Assembly (NCBI RefSeq): GCF_963678635.1
Contig: NC_087065.1
Location: 62,001 to 126,000 of the forward strand
Source of the DNA: Symsagittifera roscoffensis
Taxonomy: Eukaryota > Xenacoelomorpha > Acoela > Convolutidae
Direction: 5' to 3'
DNA length: 64,000 nt
The notes under the pieces are model-generated. The model was not told where the DNA came from. It did not search any database and was given only the letters and a program-made list of their open reading frames with translations. Positions 29,100-41,038 of the stretch are shown one piece after another. A program made the position numbers and the translations under genes. Position 1 is the first letter of the stretch. Each line of letters begins with the position of its first letter.

Positions 29100-30640
29100 T
29101 TGAAAAAAAAAAACATCAATACAAGCAATAAATTACGAAAAGAAAATTATTGGAATTGGGCTTCCTATGCTGTTCAAGAAAATGTAACACTAAGATGAAC
29201 TATCCTCCATCAAATTGCCTTACAAGTTTTGTTTCTTTCACGCTTTTTTGGCCTGTTTTTTTTTAAAAAACTTGCATGCGGCGCAGAACATTTTTCACAA
29301 AGTAGGGTCCTTATAATACTTTAGAAGAGCTCCGAAAATGTAATTGGACGACCTAAAAATACGTCCGTGAAATTTGCTTTTTTTTGGAAACACCCCCCTA
29401 GAAAACTTTTTTGGCAAGCCACTGGGTTCAAGTTCTACCAATTAAAGTATATTTTAAACGCTATTGTTCATCAATTTTCGTTTCATTATTCATAAAAATA
29501 ACAGTTGTTTTGCGTCACTGACACTGGCAGAAAATATCTTTAGAACAAATTGTGGCTTCCACTTGCGCTCAACTGTTTTCGTTTTCCAATCAGTTTAGTT
29601 TATGCAAACTTAAGCTTTTGATAAAAATTCTCGCATTTTTTCTTAAATGGAAGTTTATTCAACAACCCCGTACCCAGCAAAGACTTCTGAATTACTTAGA
29701 AAAATATATACATTACCTTCGCTATAACTACTGTTTCCGAACAAAAAAATCTATTTCTTATCTGACAATAGAAACAAACAAGTTCAAGTGAAGTCTAAGC
29801 TAAGAGCATTTCACCGCTCTACCATTTCATATTAGATCAAAACGTTTTTAAGTATACAAAAAAGTCGTAGCTTTATGATGCGTTAAAAATCTCTCATCTG
29901 ACATCTCCGGTTTGAAAGTATAGTCCTGTGTACTCTAACAGGGGCGACGGATCTAGAATTTTCTCGAGGGGGGGGGGATTTCGAAAAAAAAAATTCAAAA
30001 AATTTGTCGACAGTTTTTTTAAAGTAGATCAAATTAATTTTCTCATCTCTCACCAATGACTTATAAAGTCCCTATTTGACCAAATTTTCTGCTGCGCAGG
30101 CAAATCTTAGAAAAACAGGCCAAAAAATTGAACTTTTTGTTAAAACTAGGGTATTTTGATGCCAAAAGCGTACTAAAAAAATGGACCAAAATGCTGCTCA
30201 ACTGGTAGCTACAAGGTTTTAATTGTTTTAAACACTTTAATTATGCATTTAACTTTTTCTTCTTTTTTCAATTAGTACCGGTTTAGCCACTCCTAATGTA
30301 CTCTTAGATAGTGTCATTTGATTACAATTAAAACACCTCAGCGCAACTTCTTTATCAATTGAAGTGCAAAAAATTACGGGAAGTTCTTTGCACACGAAAA
30401 CGTAGTGGAGTGGACCGCTGTCACGATGTCGTATCTAATTATAAAAACTCGAATCGAGTTGAACCCCCCCCCCAAAAAAAAAAACCAACGCTCTAGGATA
30501 ACGGGATGTTATCTTATTGCTCCAAATTGCATATGAGCCCTTCAATAAAAATGATCAAGGTGTTTTTGATGAACACTGTTCAATAATGGTCTAATTTGTT
30601 GTCATGAATCTTTGAAAAAGGTCGCTCGAAATTTCAAACA
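29100..30640. other. Intron of the type II membrane-protein gene
   Basis: No coding sequence recognised. At about 29940-29980 there is a short sequence (gacggatctagaattttctcgagg, shown in part) followed by a G run. A diverged copy occurs at about 39905-39945 and in that copy's duplicate near 46605, so this is probably a fragment of an interspersed repeat. Another C run lies at about 30465. Confidence 0.5.
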
Positions 30641-30687
30641 ACTTGATTAATTCCCGCTATAATTCCATAGTTTGAAACTTTACTTAC

Positions 30688-30993
30688 TGCCAAAACAACA
30701 ACGGCAATCACCAATACGATCATCATAGCCATGAAACATTTCACAGGCCAATTATTCGGTTGTAGCTCTTTGTCTTGCTTTCGTCCGCCGTTGCGCTGAG
30801 TAATCGCCGGCTCCTCGTAAACATATTTGCTACCGGAAATCTGCTCATCTTGTTCAATGTTCGCCGACTCCTCATAAACGCTGTCTTCTCGTTTGTTACC
30901 GGAAATCTGCCCATCTGCATTGATGTTCGGGTTAGATTCAGTATTTTGAAGTTGGAAACTAACATCACCAGTCGATGTTTTGAAAGATGCCAT
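30688..30993 (-). CDS. Exon 1 of a type II membrane protein: cytoplasmic tail and start of membrane segment
   Basis: The ATG at 30993 starts 102 codons ending at a strong donor, GCA|GTAAGT (GT at 30687-30686), in phase 0. There is no signal peptide. Residues 1-85 are polar and contain an internal duplication: QISG at 29-32 and 51-54, each followed by a VYEE motif (Y40 and Y59). YEE-type tyrosines resemble SH2-binding sites, suggesting phosphotyrosine signalling. Residues 86-102 are strongly hydrophobic and continue smoothly into exon 2 at 29091, which confirms the splice. The tail-in, stalk-out layout is that of type II receptors. The upstream 278-bp duplication may lie in its promoter. Confidence 0.8.
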
Positions 30994-31023
30994 TTGCGTG
31001 TTGTTTATTAAAAAAATTTGGTT

Positions 31024-31575
31024 ACCCCTTTTTAAATGCGCTTGTAAAGTTTATGTATAACCATCGATATTAAGAGCTGTGCTCTTATCTATCTTTTTCA
31101 TTTACTGTGCAAGTGTTCAAATATTTTCAATAATGACCAAAGATCTGGCTTTCTACCTGGCTTATGAAAAAAAGCAAGTTAAACGTTCTACAAGAACATC
31201 ATAATACAGTTAAAACTACTCTTTTGGCACTTTTATCAAATGCGCTCGAACTATAATTATCTCTGTCGAGTTAAAACTAGTTATGTGTACTTTTATGATT
31301 ACCCCTTTTTTAAATGCGCTTGTAAAGTTTTTTATAACCACTGATATCAAGAGCTGCGTGCTCTTATCTATCTTTTTCATTTACTGTGCAAGTGTTCAAA
31401 TAATTTCAACAATGACCAAAGATCTGGCTTTCTACCTGGCTTATGAAAAAAAGCAAGTTAAACGTTCTACAAGAACATCATAATACAGTTAAAACTACTC
31501 TTTTGGCACTTTTATCAAACGCGCTCGAACTATAAATATCCCTGTCAAGTTAAAACTAATTTTGTGTAATTTTAT
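31024..31575. repeat. Tandem duplication, two units of about 278 bp
   Basis: The block acccctttttaaatgcgcttgt through actataa-tatc-ctgtc occurs at about 31024 and again at about 31302, differing by a few substitutions and one-base indels. Both copies keep an identical 23-codon ORF beginning MTKDLAFYLAYEKK and ending in TAA. The block lies just upstream of the type II membrane-protein start, so it may hold promoter sequence. Confidence 0.85.
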
Positions 31576-31697
31576 CGAAAATTACATAAATATCTCTGAT
31601 TTTATCAATTGTGAATTAAAGGTAATTTATGAAAAATGCATTATAAAAATTCTAATTGACATTCACATGCAGAACATTAATTTCTTGCAGTTCTCAT

Positions 31698-32104
31698 CTA
31701 AGCCAGAGAGGTTGTTTTGCTTTCCGGATACGGTGGCGCTTCTGGCATGCTAGGGTACTGCTGATAACCCCCAGAATCTGAAACTGGGTACGGAAGCGAT
31801 TGCTGCTGCGAATTTTGATGAGGTTGGTTATAAGACTGACCCCCTGATGGCGGGTAAGGATTTGGATTCGGGGGGTAGTTATTGTAGGCCCCTGGATACT
31901 GTCCAGGTGCTGCTGATTGGTTGGTGGGTGTGTACCCTGGTGTGTATTGGTACCCTTGTTGAAGAGGGGGATGGGCTGCCATGTTTGGGTTGTAGTGGTT
32001 GGGAGCATATCCAGGTGGGGGTGGGGGCTGATTAGGATGGACTGATTGAGTCATCGGGGGAGGGGGAGGTGGGATTGTTTGGCCCGGACCCCAATTCGGT
32101 TGAC
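31698..32104 (-). CDS. Last coding exon of a Cys-rich membrane protein: Pro-rich cytoplasmic tail
   Basis: The acceptor TGTTTTAG ends at 32105. Two bases complete the codon left by the upstream exon (donor at 32641), then 134 codons run to TAG at 31700-31698. The product is rich in Pro, Gln, Asn and Tyr. It begins with a proline stretch and contains PPGY, which fits the PPxY motif bound by WW domains of ubiquitin ligases and adaptors, plus several PYPP and PPYP elements. Low complexity means the frame is not proof alone, but its phase matches the upstream exon exactly. It has no catalytic domain. The role, inferred, is trafficking or ubiquitin-dependent control of the receptor. Confidence 0.75.
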
Positions 32105-32641
32105 CTAAAACAACAAACAAGGTCATTTAATTTGCATGAGGTGTAATTTATTCGAGGCATAATACAAACAATTTTTTTTGATAGTTTCGAAGACGAGAAA
32201 ACGTGGGAATGTTTGTTCTGTACGCCATGTTCTAACCCGCAGATCTGTATCCCTAAAAATTCTCTAAAAATTCTCGCAAGATCTTACAAAGTACGGCGTT
32301 TGCATCTCAACTTAGCTATCTTGAAAAATCTTGTTGGAACTTCGCAAGATTGTTATTCATCTGAAAGAGTTCTTTGTACGATGTTTGCAAAAAAAAATCC
32401 CAAATTCATTTAATGTTGGCCAAAAATTGTTTAATCTTTTCTTCGGCTGAAACTGTTCTCAAAATGATGTGCCAGTAAGGAAAATTACATTCTAAATAAT
32501 GTGCAGAAAAATAATTTATATAGAATCGATGACAGATTTTGCGCATGTAGACTTTTTTTAATGGTTCACACGAAACTGAAAAGGAGATAAAAAGAAAATG
32601 GGGGGGGGGCTCTGTTGGAAATTAAAGCCTGTGTCACGTAC

Positions 32642-32753
32642 CTCCAAAGGGGTTGCTGTTCTGTCCCCCTCCCCCGCCTCCAATGTCACTGGTGAGTATC
32701 TTCAGGGCAGCCACAGTCTGTATGGTGTCGTGTGAGATGAGAGGTCGCTGATA
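32642..32753 (-). CDS. Juxtamembrane exon of the Cys-rich membrane protein
   Basis: Acceptor TTTGATTAG and donor GGAG|GTACGT bound 112 bases. It starts in phase 0 (fitting the end of the exon at 33795) and ends in phase 1 (fitting the start of the exon at 32104). It encodes 37 residues, YQRPLISHDT at the start and a glycine stretch (GGGGGG) near the end. Sequence composition is clearly coding against its AT-rich surroundings. No domain recognised. Confidence 0.72.
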
Positions 32754-32759
32754 CTAATC

Positions 32760-33790
32760 AAATGTAATATTAATAGATAATAGAAAATAATTTGTCTTCA
32801 GATTTATAATCAATAAAATGCATTCTTTTGTTCACATAATTATTTACCATTTTGAAGCCTGAGAAGCGACATTAGACCAACTCAAAACAAAAATACAGTT
32901 CGCAGCAAAAGGCATTTTGAAATTTAGGGAGGGGGGGGGGGTCGATTGGTTACCACAACTTCAGAGTTTTTAGAGTTTTTATCACTCAAACTTTTCCAGC
33001 CAGTCAAACAATTTGTATTGCGTTTATGCCTTTACTTTGTTGACCCCCACCTTTGAAATTTTCGCCGCCATCATATAATATTTTGAGTGGCGAATGCGCG
33101 CCAAAAAAACTCCATGGTCGAAACTATTCCAAATGTGTCCAATTTCGCCAATTTCCTACTTTTTGTTAAAAAACCTGATCCGCAAAATGTTTAAGAAAAA
33201 TAGGTCCTGGCAGTTTTTTAAAAGAGTTCTTAAATTTTTTGCAAACCAGAGAAAAGTTCGGAGATACATTTTCGAAGGTCCGCCTGAAAGTCCCAGAGCA
33301 GAGTGTTCTAATCGGCAACGACTAATCGGCATTTGGGTTAAAATTTGCATGTTTTTGTAGCTACATGCGTTTATCATATTCCTCTGTGTTTTTTAGTGTT
33401 TTTGGTTGGTTTATTTTCCGGCAGGGATCTTGCTTACTAGTTTTTTAACTACCCCCCTCGTGAAAATCTCAAAGTAAGAAAATAAATCCATGCCATTAGT
33501 GTTAATACTGACCGACTAAATAATAAGCAGATGAATTTTCAAGACTGAAAATTTCTTATGAACTTGAACTCATAAATCTTGATTTTTATCTGAATAGTAT
33601 TGCGGTTGTAACCCGCAATTTGTATTATTCTTGATTATTTTCCACTGATTTAAAACATTTTCTGTTAATATTGACTTCGATTTTGTGAGAAAGGCATTTG
33701 GCCAATAGAAACGCTTAGCGATTTTGATTGGTTGAAACTTTTCAAGCATTCGGTCCTTCAAGCATGAAACCCCCCCCCCCCAAGAGATTG
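32760..33790. other. Intron of the Cys-rich membrane-protein gene
   Basis: No coding sequence recognised. A G run lies at about 32930 and a C run at about 33770. An 88-codon open frame at 33094-33360 (+) has no domain features and is not called. Confidence 0.5.
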
Positions 33791-33794
33791 TTAC

Positions 33795-33941
33795 CTGGTT
33801 GCAGAGTCCCTCCAGTTTGGGTCGAATGAAACAGCAGAGGAAGCAGCAGCCTGCCAGAATGAGTGCCAGAATGACCAGGATCAAAATGGCCAACCACACT
33901 GGCATCGGTTCCTTCACACAACATCGTCCAGGGGTCATCAC
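33795..33941 (-). CDS. Transmembrane exon of the Cys-rich membrane protein
   Basis: Acceptor TTCTGCAG and donor CAG|GTAACA enclose 49 codons in phase 0 at both ends. A Cys-Cys pair (7-8) precedes a 22-residue hydrophobic helix (about 15-35), which is followed by a cysteine cluster (GCCFLCC) probably palmitoylated, then RPK as the positive inside signal. The layout, a Cys-rich ectodomain, one helix, juxtamembrane cysteines and a Pro-rich PPxY tail, resembles small WW-binding membrane proteins of the Shisa/VOPP1 type. I cannot show homology. Confidence 0.78.
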
Positions 33942-34359
33942 CTGCAGAACACAACAGGGTTGTTATACAAATATGAAAGTTTTGTTCCTGCAAGAATAGT
34001 TGAAAAGAAAAGTAATAGTAAACAAATGAAATTGTTTTTTTTTCGAATACTTTCAATCCCATTAAAGTTTCTACAGCAGTAGCTGTCCATTTATAATTTA
34101 CTAACTGATGATATAAGAAACAGAATTTTTTTGGAAGCTATTCTGACAACAATCTAATAAAGTTTTCTCTTTGGTCGGTTGAAACAAGTCTTTAACGGTT
34201 TTTTATTTTTTTACTGATAAAAAATTTTTTGTTCACTCTTTTCTGCTCAAAACCATGGCCCTCTGAACATTCTTTATATAATCAGTTCTCTTTTGCTCAT
34301 CCCATCGCCAAATCCTCGCTTTCTACATTTCATGCCGGTTTTTTTCATTCTTTTGATAG

Positions 34360-34588
34360 TGTCATCCCTCCTGAATGGCGAAACCATAAGGTTTATTGTA
34401 TTATATATACATAAATTGTTTTTATACTGGTGGCATGACCTTGTGGGTTTTCAAACCGAGTGATCGGCAGAGCAAAAAATAATTTGTTTATCATACAGTT
34501 GTCAATTTACCCATAACCTGCGTCATTGTATTTGTCAATTTCGTTCGCATTCGATATTGAAGATCTACGCATACCGTAAGGTTTGACA
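34360..34588 (+). repeat. 5' LTR of the decayed element (unit 1), with an 18-base deletion
   Basis: Begins TGTCATCCC and ends GTTTGACA. Compared with the copy at 41039-41285 it lacks 18 bases near 34450. It shares long words with the right LTR, such as ccgagtgatcggcagagca and gaagatctacgcatacc. Confidence 0.9.
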
Positions 34589-36179
34589 TGGTACATCCAT
34601 CAAACTATACCAAGAACCCGCTAAATATCGATCCATTTTGACCGCGAGCATCTGCAGGTTCACCATTAGAATGGTCGAAGTGGGCGGCCCTAATGGAAAT
34701 GGCCATATTCGCCAAAGATGGAATTGAAGTACGAAATTCACGCCGTGACAAAGCGACACTCACAGATCCGACTGAACCCAGATACGAAGTCAAAATAAAT
34801 GGAGAAACCGACGCTCAAAAAACTTCCGGGTACGTAAACAAGGAGAGATAATCGGCTGGGAGAATAAAGTATTAAAAGCACGAGAAAAAGGAGTGCAAAC
34901 AATTCCTTTGGATGGAACGAGGTAGAGGCAAAAGTCAAAAGTTACATATTCTTATGTTTGGGTGCTGAAGGCCAGAGACAACTAGAGTGAAAAAAGACCG
35001 GGCGTGGCCCTACAATCTACGAAAACGAGACAAATAGTAACAATAGTGGAAGCTTTTTCATAACAGAACAAAAAATTGCATTTGAACGCCTTAATTTGTC
35101 GAAAACAGGGAAAAAATGAACCACTTCAACAATTTCATACAGATTTAGTGAAATTGGCGTAAAGGGCCGACTGCGGAAATTCAGAAGAGGAATGCGTACA
35201 AGATAGGTTTACCGCCTAAATAAACCACAAAAAGACAGCCAAAGAACTATTAGCAGATATCGATCTGCACAAGATGCGTACGAATATGCAACTTGTCGAG
35301 AAAAGGGAACCAAACACGGTAGAGCAACAAAAAAAATCTTTTCGGTCCATCAACTTCTACACCAACAAAATTAGAATTTATGGGATACACACAACCTCGA
35401 GAAAGGAAAAACAGGCAAACTAACAAACTAACCAAAGGGGCCGACCTCATGAGGACGATAGAACTTCACACGAGGAAAATTGAAAAATAGAAGAGAACAG
35501 AATACAAATCACGTGGGACAATACAAGAAATATTACAAATGCTGAAGACAATTCGGTCGGAACCCTTTATAATCATGCGCCGCGAAAGATAAGATCTGTT
35601 CTAGAAGTGCAAAGAGGGGAGATTTTGCAAAAGTTTGCTAATCTACAAAAGTTAACTTCATGCGAGTGGGAGGAAATGAATGACAACTACAAAACTAAGA
35701 AGACATCACAAAGGTAGAAGAGGTAACCCAGTGGCGTTCGCTGAAATCATGTCAACAAACGGATGGGAAGATATCCCACTAGACAACATCACAGTTATGG
35801 CCATAGCAGAAGCGTTTAAAGTCAGAGACACACCAAAAATAACCAAAAAAGACTTAAACGAGCACATAGTAAAATGAAAACGACATCTGAGAACATGAAT
35901 GCCAAATTCCGGCAGTCTGATATGTTCCAAGGAAAAAGTCTGCACAACAATTGAGGACAAACGATGAATCGACGACTTTCAACTACATCCCATCGGAGGA
36001 CGCTGCTCGAGTTTTCGCATTTTATTTTGGAAAATTTATGTTTCCGAAAGGACGAATTATTATTGCACTAGAACTCGGATGATGAACAGTTCAATTAGCA
36101 CCGTTCATCATCGTAGACGATCAAAAGGAGAAAATCATCGGAGGACATTAAACTGGTACAAGTAAAACCAAAAAAGGAG

Positions 36180-36780
36180 CAGATAGGCAGCCTTTATGAG
36201 AACAAAATTTCAGACCCAGAGATCAAACAGTGAATAAAAAACAATTGCAAACAATTGTGTTTGAGAAGTGGTAAAGTCGAAAACTATCTGATAAAAACCC
36301 AATTGATCGAAAATGTTGTCCCGATCCAAGAAAAAGGAAGAAGAAGTCCGATACATTTGAAAGAAAGAGCCGAGAAAGAGCTGTAAAAATTGATCAAACA
36401 AAAGCAGATCACTGAATTAAACAAGTGCACAGACAACCAATTAATTAGTCCCATAATAATAACCATAAATAGGATCAAATTGCCAAATTGGCATTGGATT
36501 TCCAGAAATTTAACAATATCATACACAAAAACAAATATCAATTGCCCAATACAGAACTGTTTCTGGACAATACAGCGCAGATAGTAAAATCAAAGGAAAA
36601 AAGTCAAAATGTTTTCTCAAATATCGATTACGATATGATTACTCGCAAATTCCGCTGGATCCAAAATCCAGAGAACACTGCAATTTCAATCTTATCTGAG
36701 GAAATGCAACAGGAAGAGTCAAAATCCAAAAATGGTTTTAGGATCAACCGACAAGCCAAACGAAACTGCACCATCAATGA
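36180..36780 (+). pseudogene. Reverse-transcriptase fragment of the decayed element
   Basis: Readable in pieces across two frames: the approach to the RT fingers (around 36280-36480) and a piece containing IHKNKYQLPN at about 36515-36545, the conserved stretch before the first catalytic Asp of RT. No YxDD, RNase H or intact downstream RT follows. The sequence jumps to integrase within about 100 bases, so there is an internal deletion besides the point stops. Confidence 0.6.
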
Positions 36781-36829
36781 CAGGTAGTACACAACAAAAA
36801 CTAGAGGCAAGCCACAAAATGATCACGAG

Positions 36830-37480
36830 CAGCATTGTGACACCATTCCTTCTCAATTCAACTAAGACAGACATTATTGGAAAGCATCCATCTCATGGAC
36901 CCAAGATCCGCCGCTATGCTCGACCTCTGCGAACCCATTTGGTTTACGCACATACACAGATCAATTGTCCAGATGTCACGAAACTGCCGACAATGTACTG
37001 AACGAGGTGAAAATTTAAGACCATTTTTAGGGAAAATTCATTCACTCCAAATCGAATCAACAGTCGAGCCGAATGAAGAGGTTCAACTAGATTTCGCAGG
37101 ACTTCTACCCAACGAACTAAACCGCGAAGCGTATATACTCGTAGACATAGATTACTGGTCGAATTTCCGACAGCTAAAGTGGTATTTAACACCAGAGCAG
37201 CCACAAGATTTATGCAAAGATATAAATCAATCAATGGCGTCTCGCAAAATTCAGATGCAATCAGAGTCAAAAGTTCTGTTTTTTTTTGTGGATCAAGCAA
37301 CATCAAATAATTATTTGCATCTGCAAACAATCACAACTTGATAGGTGTGGTCAGACGAATGATACAAGCATTAAAACGCAAGCTAAGAGTTATGAGAATA
37401 GACAAAAATAACTTACCTTATAAAATAGCATCAGACAAAGCTGAAATAATCAAAACATTTTGAATCACTCCAGTGGCTGA
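36830..37480 (+). pseudogene. Integrase fragment of the decayed element
   Basis: The best frame is 36877-37341. CRQC (C37, C40) is the second half of the HHCC zinc finger. EEVQLDFAG supplies the first catalytic Asp (D72), in the context typical of Ty3/gypsy integrases, and AYILVDID follows. After a stop at 37341 the frame continues in pieces to about 37480, with the KRKLRV and NNLPYKIASD segments usual after the core. The catalytic Glu region is not intact. Confidence 0.75.
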
Positions 37481-38916
37481 AAATCTCGCCATTCGAAGCA
37501 CACATAGGACAAAACCAAGCACACTATAATCAAGTATAACAACAAGCTCAGCAAATAACCTAAACTGGGACGATGCAAAACACGTCTGAAGACAAAGTGG
37601 TTAAAAACGGCGGCCATCAGACCTCCTACCAGAACCTTTGAACAAGGAAACTATAAAACCAGCACAAGCAGCCCAACAGGAAACACGTGTGAAAACTAGG
37701 CAGACATTATTTAAAGAGCGAGAAAAGTTATATCTAAGATACAAGTTGATACAACACCAGGTAGATGCAAACACCAAAAAACGGACAGATGAAGTGGCAA
37801 CGAGAAAAATAAGAGTAGCTACAAAAAAAAGACCCAGAAACATCGAACAAAAATACAAAAACTACGAACGGGAAAATCTTAATTTACACACCACACACAC
37901 AGCTTGGGTGCAGACATTGGGTAAGCCACCGAAAATACCAAGAAATGGCGGATTCGCATTTGTCCCCAATCTGTTGATTTATGGATCTTGCATACCCTCA
38001 CGACTAAGCAAGTACGTTGCATGTAGATCCGCGCAGAGAACAGGACTAGGTTTACAATTGTTTTGGACATTGAAAAACCAAACGCGCCACAACATCCCAT
38101 GTTCAAAAAAAGGAAGATGTCAAGAAAAGATAAACAGTAACAGTCACAAGATAGCCAAAGAAAAAAAAACGCGAAGCAAACAGGACAGAAGTCAGGAGGA
38201 AATCTAGCGCAGATAAACCCAACAAGAGTAATGCAATTCGATCAGAACTACAAAAAGAGATCAGCACCCCAACAAACAGGGACATTGAGACGCCAGAGCA
38301 ACAAACGTCATCAAGTGAGGCTTGGTCCTCTACATTCGAGAACACGGCCCCATCTCCGAGCAGACTGAATCAAAAGAAGACGCATCCCCAATTACCACGA
38401 ATATCGGCAGAAGTAACCAAGAAATCTACTAAGAACCGACAATCGGCGTTGGCGGGAGCGTTGGGAACTCCAGTACCAATAAGTGCAATTAACGAAGCTA
38501 AGCAAATGCCAACGGAACCCAAAAAGAAACAATTTTCTATCGAGTCACCGACCAACAAATAAAGGGAGGGGAACAACTCGAAAATAAAAAGTTTAACCCA
38601 CGAGATGGGTTTCCATGAAAAATTGCCAGAATATCAAGCATGTGTGAAATTTTCAAAAACAATAAAACCCAAACCTAAAAACAAAAGCATGGAAATATTG
38701 GATTTGGTGTCCCCGACTTTCAGTTCAAGCAGAATGATATCAGATATTAGAGAGGTTTTTCTTGGTATCGATCAAAAAACAAGAAGACAACGAAAGACGA
38801 AATAAACTCGGGACTCAATAAATCAATAAAATATGAAGGGACTCAGTAAACTCGCAATTCAACTTAAGTCTACTTGGACTCAAAAACTCAAGTTTATTTT
38901 TGACTTCCAGGGGGAG
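37481..38916 (+). pseudogene. Unrecognised 3' internal part of the decayed element
   Basis: The longest remnant is a 189-codon, Lys/Arg-rich open frame at 37638-38207. It probably derives from the region after the integrase core. I find no env features such as a signal peptide or fusion segment. The polypurine tract ends it at 38916. Confidence 0.45.
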
Positions 38917-39165
38917 TGTTATCCGGCCGGAATGGCAAAACCATAACAGTGGTTATATTTGAATATACATATAGTGATCTATACTGATCGAATGGCCTTG
39001 TATCTTTTGAAAACTACCTCCATAGCCACACCGAGTGATCGGCAGAGCAAGAAATAAATGGTTTTATCAAACAGTTGTCTTTTTTACACGTAACCTCAGT
39101 CGTCGTATTTGCCAATTCCGCTCGGATTTGGTATTGAAGATCTACGCATACCATAAGGTATGACA
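38917..39165 (+). repeat. 3' LTR of the decayed element (unit 1)
   Basis: Begins TGTTATCCGG directly after the polypurine tract and ends GTATGACA. AATAAA at about 39053 could be its polyadenylation signal. Confidence 0.9.
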
Positions 39166-39596
39166 TATAGATTCATGCCAGATATGCTTGGTGTTTTTTC
39201 ACATAGTTTCAACTCTGCCATTGGCGTGCGCAGAAATTTTTTATGGAAAACCGGTTTTTCGAAATAAGTTTGAAAACTTTTTTTAGGTCGACCAATTTGT
39301 TTCTTCGAACTCTCCGAAACAATTATTCTATCAACAATTTTTTGAGCGGCATGCATTATTTTTTTTTGAAAAACAAGCTAAGAATGGCGTTTTTAGCATT
39401 TTCAAAAACTATTTGATTAAGAAAATGCGTTTTTTGGCGCGCGCTTCCCCCTCAAATGTAGTTATATTGGCGTCGAAGGCGCCTTCAGAAGTTTATTTAT
39501 AGTTCACGTTGAAAATTGAGGAAAATTACTCAAAATCTTTTGCAAAAGTTACTCAAAAGCTTTTAAAAAGTATCTCAGGAGTGTTTCAAATCTTAC

Positions 39597-39822
39597 GTCA
39601 TCCTCATAATCTTCGTCGTCATAGCCTGAAGAGTAGTCGCCAGTTGCGTAAGTCGCATTTGCATCACAACATTCGTAGATCTTCAGCTCAGCGATTAGTG
39701 TCGAGTTCACATCGCTAGTCATGTTCACGTAGATGTTCCTCAGTTTTTCCAACTCTGCCTCGGCGGTGAAGTTGCGACATTCGTAGTCGTGATAGCACAC
39801 TTTGTCTTCGTAAGTTCTTTGC
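39597..39822 (-). CDS. Extracellular Cys-rich exon of the membrane protein, copy X1
   Basis: The acceptor TTTCAG and the donor GAC|GTAAGA bound 226 bases: one base completing a codon, then 75 codons ending in phase 0, which fits the transmembrane exon at 33941. The product has Cys in CYHDYEC and ECC, four N-glycosylation sequons (NFT, NMT, NST, NAT) and an acidic Tyr/Asp tail (GYDDEDYEDD), all fitting an ectodomain next to the membrane. Its duplicate at 46294-46519 encodes the same residues. The signal-peptide exon of this gene was not found; it should lie at higher coordinates on the minus strand. Confidence 0.75.
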
Positions 39823-41038
39823 CTGAAACCAATATGCGCTCAGTTTGTTCCAAAAAGATAGACTTCAATTTCTGTTTTTTTTCTAATCTTTCGTGAACTT
39901 GCATTAGAAGCAGGAGCGAACCTAGGATTTCCTCGAGGGGGAAGGGGAGCTTTCTCCCTTCAAATTAAGCATATTCTAGAAAAAAAATTAGGGTCGTTCA
40001 GCCGAAAATTGATGTCTTAAAAAGTACCAAAGGGGGAGGGAAGTTCAAAACAAGCATATTGGCAAAAGCAGCTCGAAAAAATAAAGGGTTTGTCGACCAA
40101 AAGTCATAGAACCCAAAAGTGGCGAGGAGGTCGAATCCGGGGAAGGAGGGGCTGGTGAATGACTGTGTGTCGCTATTAAAATCTTCGCTGGGCAATTGAA
40201 AAAACAAGAGGGTGGGGTAGAGGAGTTTTTTTGCTTTTGTTGCGTTTGTTTCTTCTCCATAAACCCGCTCTCGTTAAATTATGGTATAAATCAACTATTT
40301 AAAAACAAATAATTAAGTGTCGCCAAAATTGCTGTTTTCTGACAAAAAATGTTGCCTTTTCAACGTTAGTAAGGCCGCACACTAACAAATTTAGTGTTAA
40401 TGACAATCATTAGCTTTTCCAAAAAAAAAATAGAAAAAGCTTTAATTAAGAAACCCTCTATTGGTAAGATTTAAAATAACAAATAGGAGATTGGGGATAG
40501 CGGGAATTTTCTGAATGAAACAAAAACATTTATTACTATAAAATATTATTAAAATAGTCGATTAAGGGGGTAACCACGAGAAAAAAGGCACAAAACTTTG
40601 AAAAGGTTTTATAATCGAGTGATTTTGTGGGGCTTCAACCTATTGAGTTTTCCATTTTATCACTATTTTATTGAAAATTTAATGACCCATAACTTATTAC
40701 CATTTTCCTTCCAATTATTGCCATTTATAATCGGGTTGTCTTTTGTTGCCCCCGAATTGGTCTCAAAATAGTGGTAAAAAAGGGGTTAGACCGATTTTTT
40801 TCTGTTATTGTTCTCTGACAAATTACCCTTTTAAAATATTCATCTCCGACTCTTATTGCTTTTAACCTGGTTTTGCTGTCATAAAATACTATCACCAACA
40901 AATACCTATATAATAAACACTATTAGAAACCATGGCCCTCTGAACATTCTTTATATAATCAGTTCTCTTTTGCTCATCCCATCGCCAAATCCTCGCTTTC
41001 TACATTTCATGCCGGTTTTTTTTTCATTCTTTTGATAG

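Larger units (their letters stand above)
34360..39165 (+). mobile_element. Decayed Ty3/gypsy-type LTR retrotransposon, copy in duplication unit 1
   Basis: The left LTR is at 34360-34588 and the right LTR at 38917-39165; both start TGT and end ACA. TGGTACATCC follows the left LTR directly as a likely primer-binding site. A polypurine tract (AGGGGGAG) ends just before the right LTR. Flanking gatag and tatag fit a mutated 5-bp target duplication. The internal 4.3 kb is riddled with stops and lacks the RT active-site region and RNase H. The two LTRs differ at roughly a quarter of positions by eye, so the insertion is old. Confidence 0.9.
34251..40927. repeat. Tandem segmental duplication, unit 1 (6.7 kb)
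   Basis: The whole unit recurs directly at 40928-47624 with an offset of 6677 at the left, growing to 6697 after an 18-base and a 2-base indel in the left LTR region. Differences are otherwise a handful of single substitutions. Both breakpoints share the short word aaacc (left flank ctcaaaacc-atgg, junction agaaacc-atgg, right flank agaaacc-gatt), suggesting microhomology-mediated duplication. It contains one decayed LTR element and one exon of the Cys-rich membrane protein. Confidence 0.95.
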
